Source: Glomus cerebriforme
Taxonomy: Eukaryota; Glomeromycota; Glomeromycetes; Glomerales; Glomeraceae
Length of the DNA: 33,012 bases
Direction: 5' to 3'
Assembly: GCA_003550305.1 (NCBI GenBank)
Contig: QKYT01000332.1
Span: 37,863-70,874 of the forward strand
In this document: positions 1-10,105 of the stretch, piece by piece
Layout of the letters: the number at the start of each line of letters is the position of its first letter
Position numbering within the stretch: the first letter of the stretch is position 1
Program-made: the position numbers and the translations under genes
Notes under the pieces: generated by a model
The model's database searches: none
Seen by the model: only the letters and a program-made list of their open reading frames with translations
What the model was told of the DNA's origin: nothing

Positions 1-645
1 AATTCTGTAATTATTAAGTAATTCATCAAAAAAATTCTGAATTCCGTAATTAATTTCAGGTTCCGTAATTAATTTCGTATTACGAAAATATTTGGCCAGA
101 ATTAATCTTAATTTTGGCCAAATTATATTTAAAAATTTAATAAATAATAATTCAGCATCTAGTGATCTATTTTGGATGATCTTACTACCATTTGATTTGT
201 CTCGGTATGACATTTAATTTCAATTACTAGATTGTGTTTTGATATCAATAATTGTTAAACATTTATAGTATCATAACTTTGTCAATATTAATGCTAGAAA
301 TATGATCTTACCGCTATTAGAATCGTCTTATCATGACAAATTGAATGATTGTAAATTTATTTAAATCTAATCATTAGATCTTGCTCCGACTTCAATAATC
401 TTTAAATGTTTATAGTATTTTAACTTCGTCAATATCGAAGCTAGAGAAATGAAATATATACCATTAGATTCATCTCAATGAGACAAATTTAATGATAGCA
501 AAATCAATAAAATTGGATTACTAGATCGTGAGTAAATATCAATTTCGCATTGTTATATAAAATGTAATTACGGAATTACATAATTAATTATGATTACGGA
601 ATTTCAGATTTCAGATTTGGCAATTGAATTTCAGAAACAACTATA
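1..645 (-). mobile_element. Non-autonomous hAT-like element, copy 1 (cut by window edge)
   Basis: This stretch is closely similar, in reverse complement, to 2266-2965. It ends at 645 with the same terminal motif (reverse complement TATAGTT, followed by the CAATTGAATT/GGTAATTGAATT block). The other terminus lies before the window start, so its target duplication cannot be checked. There is no coding capacity. Relative to copy 2 it lacks about 25 nt near 210, and many differences are transitions. Its end supplies the stop codon of the adjoining hAT transposase frame, so it probably landed in the 3' end of that gene. The internal hairpin modules of copy 2 are also visible here. Confidence 0.8.
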
Positions 646-2001
646 GTATAGAAGGTTGTTCATCACTATTTTTCTCATCATCCACTTTTGCAAAAGCTTC
701 TGCAATATGTATATTAATCTCATCATCACTAAGGTAAGTATTATTTTTTGAATCAACTCCATAAAATCCAAGTTCATTTTTTGAATTAGATTTCTGATAT
801 AAAATTATTTTGCATATGAATTCTACTTTTTCCAAATTAAGATTTAAGTGATGCTTATGGTATAGCCATCCTAAAATCAAAAATCTACGCTCACAAGATG
901 CTGAATTAGGGCATATTGCAAATAAATGACATATGATTCTTGGAAGAACATCTGGTTCTGATTCGGTATTAATATATTTCCACCAATTCATGGGACTATC
1001 TTTAGCAAAACTGATATCTAGATCAAATGGATCTTGCTCATTACTATATTTTTGTATTTGATCACATAGGATTTCAGCCTCATAATGATCAAAACCTAAA
1101 CTTTTTCCAATTGAAGCAGCACATTTCAAAACTCTATTGAAGGTGGATTTTTTAAGTGGTGCATTTCTGAATCGAGGATCCAAAAAAAAACAAGTAATAT
1201 ACTTATCATCATCAAACTCATCACATCTTTCATTCATTACTTTGATACAATGATTTTGGAATGCAGGATTAAATGATCTGGGAAGCTTTTTTAACATAGC
1301 CGTAAGTCTCGCCAAGCTCAGGAAACAATCTGCAAGTGTAGCTCTTCTTGATTCTAGAGAAAGTACTGCTTTTCTTAGAGGATCCAGAACAAATCCAAGA
1401 ATTCACAAATTTGAAAAAAAATTTCATGATTGAATAATTTTTTTTATTTTATCATTTGTTAGCAAATGATCGTGATTGAGGACGATTTCTTCAAAAACTG
1501 ACTCCAAATTTATCACTGAATTTATGGATTCACTAGCAGTAGTCCAGCGTGTCTTGCAGTATAATTTTAATCCTCCTNCANTAATTCCTTTTTTCTTAAT
1601 CATATGGGCAAGTTTTGAATTAGCCTGATGAGAACTTCTAAAAAAAGTTGTCAAAATATTAACACGTCTTAATAAACGATTACTAAACTTCTCCTTGACG
1701 ATGTCATATGCAATTAAATTAATAGAATATGCTACATATCACATGTTCTCAATCTTTGAATAATTTTCATAGATAATTTTTCATGCATTTCGAACATTAG
1801 CTGCGTTATTAGATACTACAGCACATATTTGATCTTTCCTAATACCATCAATAATTTTTTCAATTACTGTAACTAAATAATCTGCAGTGTGAGAAGTTTC
1901 TGATAAATCAGAAAGTTGATAAAGGTATTCTTTATGTGATGGAGTCATTATAATGAAGTTCCAAATTGAACGATGTGTACCAGAGNTCCAGCCATCGAAT
2001 G

Positions 2002-2082
2002 CTAAATTGTATTAATAATATTATAGATAGTAAGTAAGATTAAATAAAAAACACTTATGATAGCCTATGTAATTCAACAAAC
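2002..2082 (-). other. Probable intron within hAT transposase pseudogene
   Basis: Donor GTTTGT and acceptor AATTTAG on the reverse strand. Removing these 81 nt joins the codons TTA G|CA TTC GAT GGC TGG, giving the LTLAFDGW motif expected around the first catalytic aspartate of hAT transposases. Read without splicing, the frame stops shortly after LNYIGYHK. Confidence 0.6.
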
Positions 2083-2257
2083 CTAAAGTTAAATTCGTTT
2101 CCTTTTCAAGCTCAGACTTAATTTTAAAGTTCACTTGAGCTAATTCATGTTCAAGTAGTTGATTTACCAAAACTTCTCTTATTAGTGCATTATATCCAGC
2201 ATTTAATTCTTTTAAAAAATTAATAAAAAATGGGTGTTCCACTATCCTAAAGAAAAT

Positions 2258-2265
2258 ACCACAAG
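2258..2265. repeat. Target-site duplication, left (8 bp)
   Basis: ACCACAAG, paired with ACTACAAG at 2966-2973 across the 700-bp element. They match at 7 of 8 positions, and the single difference is a C/T transition. Confidence 0.8.
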
Positions 2266-2965
2266 TATAGTTATTTCCAAAATTCAATTACCAAATCTGA
2301 AATCTGAAATTCTGTAATCGTAATTAATTACGTAATTCCGTAATTAATTATATTTTGTATAACAATGCGAAATTAACATTTACTTATGATCTAGTGATCT
2401 GATTTTATTGATTTTACTGCCATTAAATTTGTCTCATTAAGACGAATCTAATGGTATATATTTCATTTTTCTAGCTTCGATATTGACTAAGTTAAAATAC
2501 TATAAACATTTAAAGATTATTGAAGTTGGAGCAAGATCTAATGATTAGATTTAATAAATTTACTATCATTCGATTTGTCATGATAAGACAATTCTAATGG
2601 CAGTAAGATCATATTTCTAGCATTAATATTGACAAAGTTATAATACTATAAATGTTTAACAATTATTGATATCAGAATACGATCTAGTAATTGAAATTAA
2701 ATGATTTTAACACCATTAGAATTGTTATACCGAGACGAATCAAATGATGGTAAAATCATCCAAAATGGATTACTAGATGCTATGTTATTATTTATTAAAT
2801 TTTTAAATATAATTCAGCCAAAATTAAAGGTTAATTCTAGCCAAATATTTTCATGATACGAAATTAATTACGGAATTCAGAATTTTTTGATAAATTACTT
2901 AATAATTACAGAATTACGTAATTACAGATTTCTGTAATACTAAAATAATTTTGGCTACAACTATA
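2266..2965 (+). mobile_element. Non-autonomous hAT-like element, copy 2, nested in the transposase
   Basis: A 700-bp insertion with 19-bp terminal inverted repeats that match at 16 of 19 positions (left TATAGTTATTTCCAAAATT, right end reverse complement TATAGTTGTAGCCAAAATT). It is flanked by the 8-bp sequences ACCACAAG (2258-2265) and ACTACAAG (2966-2973), a target duplication of the length typical of hAT elements with one transition. Excising the element and one duplicate restores the transposase frame from KFFIAC into GIFFRIVEHPFF, which proves the insertion. It has no ORF. Internally it holds three hairpin modules starting near 2420, 2565 and 2713. Confidence 0.88.
2420..2750. repeat. Three tandem hairpin modules inside copy 2
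   Basis: Hairpin arms occur at 2420-2434 with 2440-2454 (13 of 15 pair), at 2566-2579 with 2587-2600 (11 of 14 pair), and more loosely at 2713-2729 with 2732-2750. The starts are 145-148 bp apart. The intervening spacers are similar to each other, sharing the blocks TTCTAGC, ATATTGAC, ATACTATAAA and GATCTA in the same order. The element body is therefore a diverged tandem array of one unit of about 146 bp. Confidence 0.7.
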
Positions 2966-2973
2966 ACTACAAG
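2966..2973. repeat. Target-site duplication, right (8 bp)
   Basis: ACTACAAG, partner of 2258-2265. An 8-bp duplication is the hAT signature. Confidence 0.8.
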
Positions 2974-3411
2974 CAATAAAGAATTTAACTAATGCACGAT
3001 TAATTCTTGTAAATCTGTGTTCGTTAAGCTCTGTTGAATCATAATAATCATCTATGATACTTTGATGACCTTCAGAATTTTTTCTTTTTTTAGATGACTT
3101 TGACTTATCTTGCCATTCCATTACTTTAGTCATATACTTTCTAATAACTGCTGGTGGTGCATGTTGACAATGGTTTGAAAGATATTCTTCAAGCTTTGAA
3201 ACTTTTCTGCATATCCATGTACAACTACAGTACTTACAAGAGGCAGCAAATTTACCAGAACCAATAGATACTCCTTTATGAATGTCTTCCCAAATGGTAT
3301 TAAGTGGTCGACTTTCTTTATTTTTTTTTGAATGGGTGTATCTGCTATATGATCAGTCATTTGAACAGTTTTTATTAATTTTATTATTAAGAAAACAGAA
3401 GAAACTTTCAT

Positions 3412-3835
3412 ACTATTAATGAAAAAAAATGACAGAATTGTTTATTAAATATATGTAATATATAATGCATTTTTTCTTTAATGTATATAAACCCCTTAAA
3501 AAAAATTCCAAAAACATGCAATATATATGCCTAAGAGTCAGTTTTGAAATTCTAACAGACTAACACTAGATAAAGCTTAAAAGAAAATGAAAGAAAATGG
3601 TAAAAAAAGATTGGAAATTATTTGATCATCTAAATTATATTATTAATTAGTGTAATTTGACGTAACTATATTCAAATCTTATAATCAACTATGTCAAAAC
3701 TATGGATAAACCTATTATAGAGATTTTGGCAAGATTCAGCAGTTTTGCAATTTTGACAGGTTTTGCAATTTTAGCATTTCAGCGTTTCGGCACTATATAA
3801 GAGGTTTTACCTTTCAGCATTAGGCTAAACAGGTT
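3412..3835. other. AT-rich intergenic DNA
   Basis: No coding potential was seen. Near 3734-3790 there is a short run of related phrases (AGTTTTGCAATTTT followed by GGTTTTGCAATTTT, then CAGCGTTTCGGCA), which looks like repeat-family DNA leading into the broken ORF downstream. Confidence 0.5.
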
Positions 3836-3839
3836 TCGG

Positions 3840-4330
3840 CAAGCAACCTTACTGCTAAGGGAAAGAAAGCCAAAAATATTAATGATATTAAGGAAGATGC
3901 TGATGGATCTACATCATAAAGTTTAGCCTGATTATATCAAAAAGCAACCTGTGTAGGATTATATATTGCAAAAGTAAATTAAGATGAAATTTTATATTGG
4001 TACAAATATGCTGAAGGATTCAAAAATAAGGTTAGAGATATTAGATCTAAAGATTCAATAATTACTGATATAATAGCTAGAAGTCAAGTATACCATGAAG
4101 TTGCATAGCATCTTCCAAGAATTACAAAAGCAAATTTGCGTAAGAAAATCCAGAAAGCAAGAAATATATACAAGGTGTTTGTTAGAATAGGAACAAACAA
4201 AATCAAGTGAGTGAAATCATTTAGTGTTGATGTTATTTCAAACCTATCTAGAACCTAGATTCAAAGTGTTATAGATCGTTTCTCTATGACATTATCTGTT
4301 ACATGATTACATGAAGATTCTTATTTTTTC
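3840..4330 (+). pseudogene. Decayed ORF of an unassigned multi-copy family
   Basis: One plus-strand frame reads coherently for more than 150 codons, with the phrases YQKATCVGLYIAK, ILYWYKYAEGFKNKVRDI, ITKANLRKKIQKARNIYKVF and IQSVIDRF. It is interrupted by in-frame stops at positions where CAA/CAG, CGA or TGG would be expected. It recalls a repetitive protein family of Rhizophagus-type genomes with no known domain; that recollection was not searched. The residue pattern is rich in Lys and Ile and predicted to be helical. No function can be assigned, and no intact start or end was found. A further fragment may lie at 4675-4866. Confidence 0.55.
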
Positions 4331-4674
4331 CAGTTATTATCAGAAAATTTTTCACTTCCACATAACCTTTAAAAATTTTGTCACCAATGTCATACTCTTC
4401 CTGTTTTCCATTTTTACTATATATTTCAATGACAGATTTTTTTCGGTGTAAAAAATCCTATTTGTCACACCTTATTTATCATATAGTTAAATTTCTTAAT
4501 ACAGGCTGAGAATATATAATGATAGCCAAAATTACATGGAGGTGAAAATTTTTTCTGGTAATACTGGAGTAGATAAGATTCTTCATGCTAACATGTGACT
4601 TTTGCACATATCTTATTTGGTTTAACAAAGTTTACCTACATCAGATTTTATCTTAATCCTAACAGGTGATGTAG

Positions 4675-4866
4675 ATGTATGATGTGCATCAAAGTACAAA
4701 TCTAGGCATTTCGTCAGCACTTTCTCTCAGTACTAAATCATGGGATGACCAGAAATGTAGAAAACAAAGAAATAACTTGATGCTGGGACTCACATTAAAT
4801 ATATCCTTCCTCTTTGATAGCATTATATATTTCTCTTGCTACCTCTATCATTTTCTGATTAGTTAG
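4675..4866 (+). pseudogene. Possible 3' fragment of the preceding broken ORF
   Basis: A 63-codon open frame with a hydrophilic first half (STKSWDDQKCRKQRNN) and an abrupt hydrophobic tail. It sits about 350 bp beyond the coherent part of the 3840-4330 remnant on the same strand. The tail looks like out-of-frame translation. It could equally be chance. Confidence 0.2.
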
Positions 4867-5025
4867 TTATGTATCTGATAAATAAATAATAACATTTTTG
4901 AACTCTGAATTTTTGTGATTTTTGTGTCAGTTTGACTAATTTGTGTGACAATAGATGAATAATTATTGTGTATCCCAAATCCAAATTTTTTTTCTTTCTG
5001 AACTGTATAGATATCTAAAATAAAT

Positions 5026-6379
5026 ATGTCTAATATTCACACAGTTGAAACAATTGAAGGCTGGGGTGTCGACTATGTTAGAAAATTTTTAAATTATAAT
5101 AAAAAGGATTTTTCTCTTAATGATGATGAAATTTGTAGACTTGAAGAGCTTGGTATCAATGGTAGGGCGTTCCTTAGGTATACTGAAGAAAAGCTTATTG
5201 AAGATGGTTTAAGAAAAGAACCAGCCAGTAACCTTGTAGATTATATAATTCAAGTAAAAAGCCAAAGTAAGTTCTATAATAAAATAATTTAATGTTTACT
5301 AATAATACTGAATACCTACTTAATCTTGTGTTTCTGCTTATCATCAAACCCAAAAAACATTATATTTTTGTAGAACAACCAATTATCTCCACTGATACCA
5401 CTAGTAAGTAAATTATAACAATCAGTGAACACAATATGGTTTACTTTTTAAAACTTTTGTTTCATTTGTCAACTTTATTGGTTTTATTATACTTATGAAA
5501 AGAATCTCTTTTCTTGTAGTAGGATCTTCAAAATCTCCAAACAATTCTGTCTCCATTTATATTGACAATTCTAACTTTTTCATTGAGGGCTTAAAAATCG
5601 TTAGTTATCTTAAAAAAGTGAATGTCTATGACCATAAGAAACCAGAATTCCTCAATTTTTATGTAGATTATGGTCTACTTATCACAATAGTTTTAAAAGG
5701 ACGAAAATTGAACAAGATCTTTGTTGTCAGCTCTATTTCACCTAATGATACAGTATGGGACCGAATGAAGTTTCATGGATGTAAAATACAAACTTACCCA
5801 CAAAATGCTTTAAATAAAGAGAAAAAAGTTGACACAAAACTTGTTTGTAAATTAATGGTTTTCTTATTTACTGAGAATCCAGGTACATTATTGCTAGTTG
5901 CTGGTGACAGTGACTATTGTCCCTTAATAGAAGAAGCTAAAAAACTAAATTGGAAAACTGAAACGTGGTTTTGGTCTGGATTATCGGGTGTGGAAGATTA
6001 TCTGTTTACCACGCCTATAGCTTATGAACTTAGAAAACTTTCATTATATGAACCATTAGAAAAATACTACCAGCTATTCACATATGTAACAGGACCTGAT
6101 TTTACGAATAGAAAGCATTCTCTTGAGATCAGCGGTAATATTATTAAGGATTGGAAACACAAAAATGAAACACTGATGGAATGCTTTTGTTCTTTGAAAT
6201 TATTTGGTAGATGGAACTGGGTAAATGAAACAACCGCTCATTTATATTTTGAAAACAAAAAACAGTTAGAAAGTGCACAATCATTGTTTGAACATAAATA
6301 TCCATATTTGTGGTTTACAGTTATCAAAAAAATAGTTAGAAGAAATTCATTTAAGATTCAGAGAGAAAAATGGTATTAA
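5026..6379 (+). CDS. SAM-NYN-RRM-like protein, predicted RNA-binding nuclease
   Basis: Three exons by eye: 5026-5266, 5374-5403 and 5520-6379, with introns GTAAGT...TTTGTAG and GTAAGT...CTTGTAG, giving 376 aa. Residues ~7-78 form a SAM domain (VETIEGWGVDYVRKFL...LVDYIIQVK). Residues ~101-245 form an NYN/PIN-like nuclease domain with acidic motifs YIDNSN (D106), VDTKL (D195) and GDSDY (D220, D222). Residues ~291-363 look like a degenerate RRM (LEISG as strand 1, TAHLYF as RNP1-like). NYN domains are metal-dependent RNases or RNA-binding folds; SAM domains mediate self-association or RNA binding. The order resembles MARF1-type proteins (NYN plus RRM) with SAM in place of LOTUS. The 30-nt middle exon is flanked by same-phase introns, so skipping it keeps the frame. 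No decay was seen, which contrasts with its transposon neighbours. The start is the first ATG before the SAM domain. Confidence 0.75.
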
Positions 6380-6855
6380 AAGTCTCATATATTCTAGGCT
6401 GTGTTGTTAGTATCTTTAATTAAATTTGACACACATATATACCAAAAAATTAATGTTTATGCATATCGACATCAATAAAAATTATTAATAAAGTTCAAAA
6501 TATTATTGATTATTACAGAAAGAAAAAAGATAGTTTATATTTTTAAAGCACTAGTATTTTTTTACTTGTGAATGCAGTGTGATGTAGGTATGGGTGTGTT
6601 AAAAAACTCTTAGTACATATAATATCTTATCGAATAAGTAGCGTTTCTTGCAGTTAAAATTGTATACCACAAACTATCAAAAAATTCTGCATTTGTTTCA
6701 TAACCTTGGTTGATCCACGGCACATATTGCACAAAAAAAATCATATTAAAACTATGCCACAAATCTTGGGTTGATATATTGATACATACTGTCTATATTG
6801 TAAATTGTGATGTGTATTGAAATAATAAATTTGCAATTTAAATTTTTCCTCTATA
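6380..6855. other. Intergenic, 3' flank of the SAM-NYN gene
   Basis: AT-rich sequence with no gene signal. AATAAA-like signals occur at about 6474 and 6826, the first about 95 nt after the stop codon and usable for polyadenylation. Confidence 0.4.
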
Positions 6856-8509
6856 CAGTGGTGATCAAAAGTAATGCATCACCTAAATGAAAATGTTTAA
6901 ATAAAAATAACTTTTCATACAATGCTCACAAAATTATGCAAATAGATGCATTTTATTCGTTAAAACAGAGAGAATTTTATCATATAAATTNATTTTATAA
7001 CAAATTTATTATCATCAAAAAAAATGAGTTTTACATCAATTTCTGTGATGCGTTAATTATGATCGTTTTTGATGTTCATAAATAANATTAAATTACNAAA
7101 CAATAAATGATTTAAAAATTAAATTAAATTATTCAAATTATTCTTCACCATCTAGTATAACCTCCTTTGACCTTAATTACACCTTTAATTTGTTCTGGCA
7201 TACTGTTTATTAATTTGGATAAAAATTTATTATCCATCTCTACCCATATTTTTTAAATTGCTTCCTAAAGTTGATCTTGACTATGAATCTGAGTCTCCAA
7301 TTTTTTTAAATGCCTATTTATTTCATTCTAGAGGTGCTCAATGGGATTGAGATCAGATAATTGTGGTGACCACTTCAGTAAATTAACGTCATTATCATCA
7401 AACTATTGTTTTGTTAGGTTTGCAGTATATTTTGTATCATTATCCTGTTAGAAAATGATATTATTCTTGTTCACTTTATGCTACTGGATTGTTTCTAAAA
7501 GGTCTTTCTCCAATATTTATCAGTATAATTTCCCATTTATAGTTCCATAAATACGCACAATGTTGCCAACACCAAAAGAAGAAAAACATTCTCATACTAT
7601 GATATTACTATTACCATTTGACTGTAAGTTTAACATATTAGTTCTGAAGTTGTTCTTCTGGCTATTTCTAACAATATTGGTGTTCATCTGAGCCAAAAAT
7701 CATAAATTTAGACTCATCTGACCATATGACCTTTTTTCAGTTCTCAATTGTCCACTTCCTATATTTTTTTACAAATTTTAAACATTGAAGCTGATGTTTT
7801 TTCTTTAAATAAGATTTTTTGCATTTTATTCTGGAAGATAAACTATTCTTACATAAAGTTCTTCTCACTGTACATGTACTGACATCAATTTGTTTTTTAA
7901 TTTTTAATGTTTTTTATATGTTCACTGCAGTGGAATATTCTCCAGTTATAATAAGTTGAACAATATTTTGTTCATTACGGCCAGTAAACATTCATGAGTG
8001 ATCTCTTCTAAGTAAATCTTTCATAAAACCAGTAGTTTTGAACTTTGCATTTAATCTGGTAATAGCTGACTGGCTAACATTTTCGCGAAAAGTAACATTA
8101 TGAGAGGAATAACCTTCTTGAAGGAGTGTACAAATTTGTGTTTATTTTCCAAAGAACATATGACCCATTTTTAATTTTATGAAAGTTCAAATAAAATAGA
8201 TGAAAAAGTGGGTTAAAGCCTTATAAAAATAGTTAAAAAAAAATAATATATAAATTAATACTTGATAATTTTCATATATAGTAACTTTAGATAAACAAAA
8301 ACAATCAAAAATAATATATCACTATTTTTGGAAATATATAAGCAAATAAATTTATTTGCGTAATAACTTATAACTTAAATGACATTATTGGGTAACTTTA
8401 GTTTTCTATTTTTAGATTTTTTTGTTTCAGATGTCAATCATCTCTAGATCACGTGATATTAATGATTTTTGCTTTTATTTCAATAATGCATTACTTTTGA
8501 TCACTATTA
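6856..8509 (-). mobile_element. Tc1-like (Tc1/mariner) element, full length but inactive
   Basis: 1,654 bp bounded by TA target duplications (6854-6855 and 8510-8511). The 24-nt terminal inverted repeats match at 21 of 24 positions; left starts CAGTGGTGATCAAAAGTAAT, and the right reverse complement starts TAATAGTGATCAAAAGTAAT. The three mismatches are all transitions. The reverse strand carries a broken transposase. Three N positions (6991, 7086, 7097) fall inside the 3' part. Confidence 0.93.
7145..8168 (-). pseudogene. Tc1-like DD34E transposase, multiple stops
   Basis: The frame opens MGHMFFGK and runs about 340 codons, the usual Tc1 transposase length, to KGGYTRW. A helix-turn-helix-like N-terminus (VSQSAITRL), the first catalytic Asp in WSDESKF, the second in QDND, and the conserved DLNPIEHL with the catalytic Glu are visible; the spacing from the second Asp to the Glu is 34, so DD34E. 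In-frame stops replace expected Trp or Gln codons, for example after PIEHL, and one frameshift separates the N- and C-terminal halves. It would catalyse cut-and-paste transposition at TA sites if intact; this copy cannot. Confidence 0.9.
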
Positions 8510-9948
8510 TAAATGTATACTCAAGTAACTAATAAACTGCAAAAAGAACAGAAATAAAATTTATGTGCAATCTGCTCCATTCATAACTGAAAAATACTGC
8601 GCTAAATCTATTGACTCAAATCACTGACAGTAGGGTAATCAGTTATTTAAGAAAGCTTGGTAACGTAATCTCACTCTGAGAATCTATATGATGTAAATGT
8701 GACAAGTTAGACTTTTTTACCTTGCAGTAGGGTAAGAGGGCTTATTTTTGCATAGCTACCATTAGTATTAATTGTATTTGTTTTATAAAAATGGACTTCA
8801 TGATTTTTATTAATAAACTTACTTAGTTAACTTGTTTTTTTAAAAAAAAAAGTATATACAATTTGTTATCTAAAAAATAATTGTGAAAAATAAAATAAAT
8901 AAAAAATTGGCCAAAAAATTATTTGTAAATTATAATAAAGAATATGTATTTTAAAAATTTGTAATAATATATTTGGCCATTTAATTAAAATCATGTGATT
9001 TAAGAATGTATTATAATGTGAAGTATATAAATTTTAAACCCTATAAAAAAATATAAAAAATAAAATTGCAATAATATAATTTTAATAATATAATAAAAAT
9101 AATATATAATAATATTATAAGTTATTATATTTATTGTAATTTATCATCATGGCCAGTATCACGTTGTAGTGCCAGAAAATGCGTAGACCAAAAATAATAA
9201 TAATAAAAATAATACATAGTAAGTCACATAAAGGCACAGTAATGATGTAACTGAAATACAAAGAACTTACGAAAAATAGAAAACTTAGGACTCAGGAATA
9301 ATTGGGAACTTAATGAATAATTATGAGTCATGATGAGTTGTAATAAGTCAAATAAACATTACATACATCATGATAGTTAGATAAAATTACCAATAGAAAG
9401 TAAAGGAAGATTATGTGTACAATGATGAATATTTAATCTTAGATTAATTTAATAATATTTAGAATATTATTTTTAGAATAGAATGAATTGATTGGTACAT
9501 TTTATTGAAGGCAGGATTTTATTTATATCGTATAATTAAAAATTGTGATTACAAGTTATGAGTTATAATTCTTGGCATTTCATAAAGTATGTAAAATAAT
9601 TTTTATAGTTTAGTTTGTAGAATATTATTTTATATAAATACAGATGTATTTTCCTTTAGTTACCAGAGTTCCTTTTGACAAAAATAAAAATAAAAAAATA
9701 AATATTAAAAACATAAATAATTTCCTTTGCAAAAAGGCCTGAATGTAAAAGTTCTATAAGCCCGAAGTAGCATAAATATTTCTTTACACATTTTTCTTTG
9801 TTTTTCTCTATAAAGTAAAGTGGTGGAGACCCGATCCTATTTCTTAATGCATTTGTAGCAATTTTACTCTTTTGATTCTCAAACTTTGCACTACAATATA
9901 ATTTCATTTTAATTTTTGATTGTATAAAATCTAAATAAGAAAATTTTT
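8510..9948. other. AT-rich intergenic DNA
   Basis: Mostly low-complexity AT sequence with no recognised gene. The phrase CAGTAGGGTAA occurs twice (about 8628 and 8726). Two TTGGCCA motifs flank about 8907-8979, and a TCATGTGA palindrome lies near 8993. A short reverse-strand open frame at 9656-9907 (83 codons) has a credible first half (IATNALRNRIGSPPLYFIEKNK) but a tail of low-complexity Phe/Ile; I do not recognise it. Confidence 0.4.
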
Positions 9949-10105
9949 GCCAGCATTATAAATTTAGCTAAAATTAAACATATAATGAATAACATGTAAC
10001 AAATAGTATTTTTTTATACTGAAAAAATTCTGTTTCTAGAATAAATAGTGAAAATGAAAAACTAAGGATGTGACAAATTATTATATAGTACAAGTCACGT
10101 GATAT
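9949..10105 (+). mobile_element. 5' fragment of the MULE seen at 27 kb
   Basis: Aligns with 27040-27204 over about 160 bp: GCCRGCATTAT, then the TTCTGTYTCTAGAATAAAT block, then GTGACA, then ATATAGTA, then TCAYGTGAT. Differences are mainly transitions with small indels. It covers the 5' flank and the first codons of the MULE ORF (KNSVSRIN). Nothing further of the element follows, so it is a truncated relic. Confidence 0.7.

Larger units (their letters stand above)
641..3360 (-). pseudogene. hAT-family transposase, broken and interrupted
   Basis: The reverse strand encodes, in order: a BED-type zinc finger (about 3290-3150, CKYC followed by LEEYLSNHC), the segment ALVKFFIAC and its continuation FRIVEHPFF, the first RNase-H-like motif AFDGW near 1995, and a C-terminal hATC dimerisation domain (NWWKY, then NSASCERRF, about 1000-860). 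A likely 81-nt intron (2002-2082, GTTTGT...TTTAG) joins LTL to AFDGW in frame. The gene is dead. There are stops at 1781-1783 and 1739-1741 where the family normally has tryptophan or similar residues, further TGA stops near 1424 and 1403, a probable frameshift in the A-run at about 3321-3329, and a 700-bp insertion at 2266-2965. The true C-terminus is replaced by the end of copy 1. Three N positions fall inside it. Confidence 0.88.

Noticed and set aside
1..2965. The opposed repeats 1-645 and 2266-2965 as terminal repeats of one large foldback element
   Set aside because: The 2266-2965 copy has its own terminal repeats and an 8-bp duplication, and it interrupts a coding frame that is restored by its removal, so these are two separate insertions.
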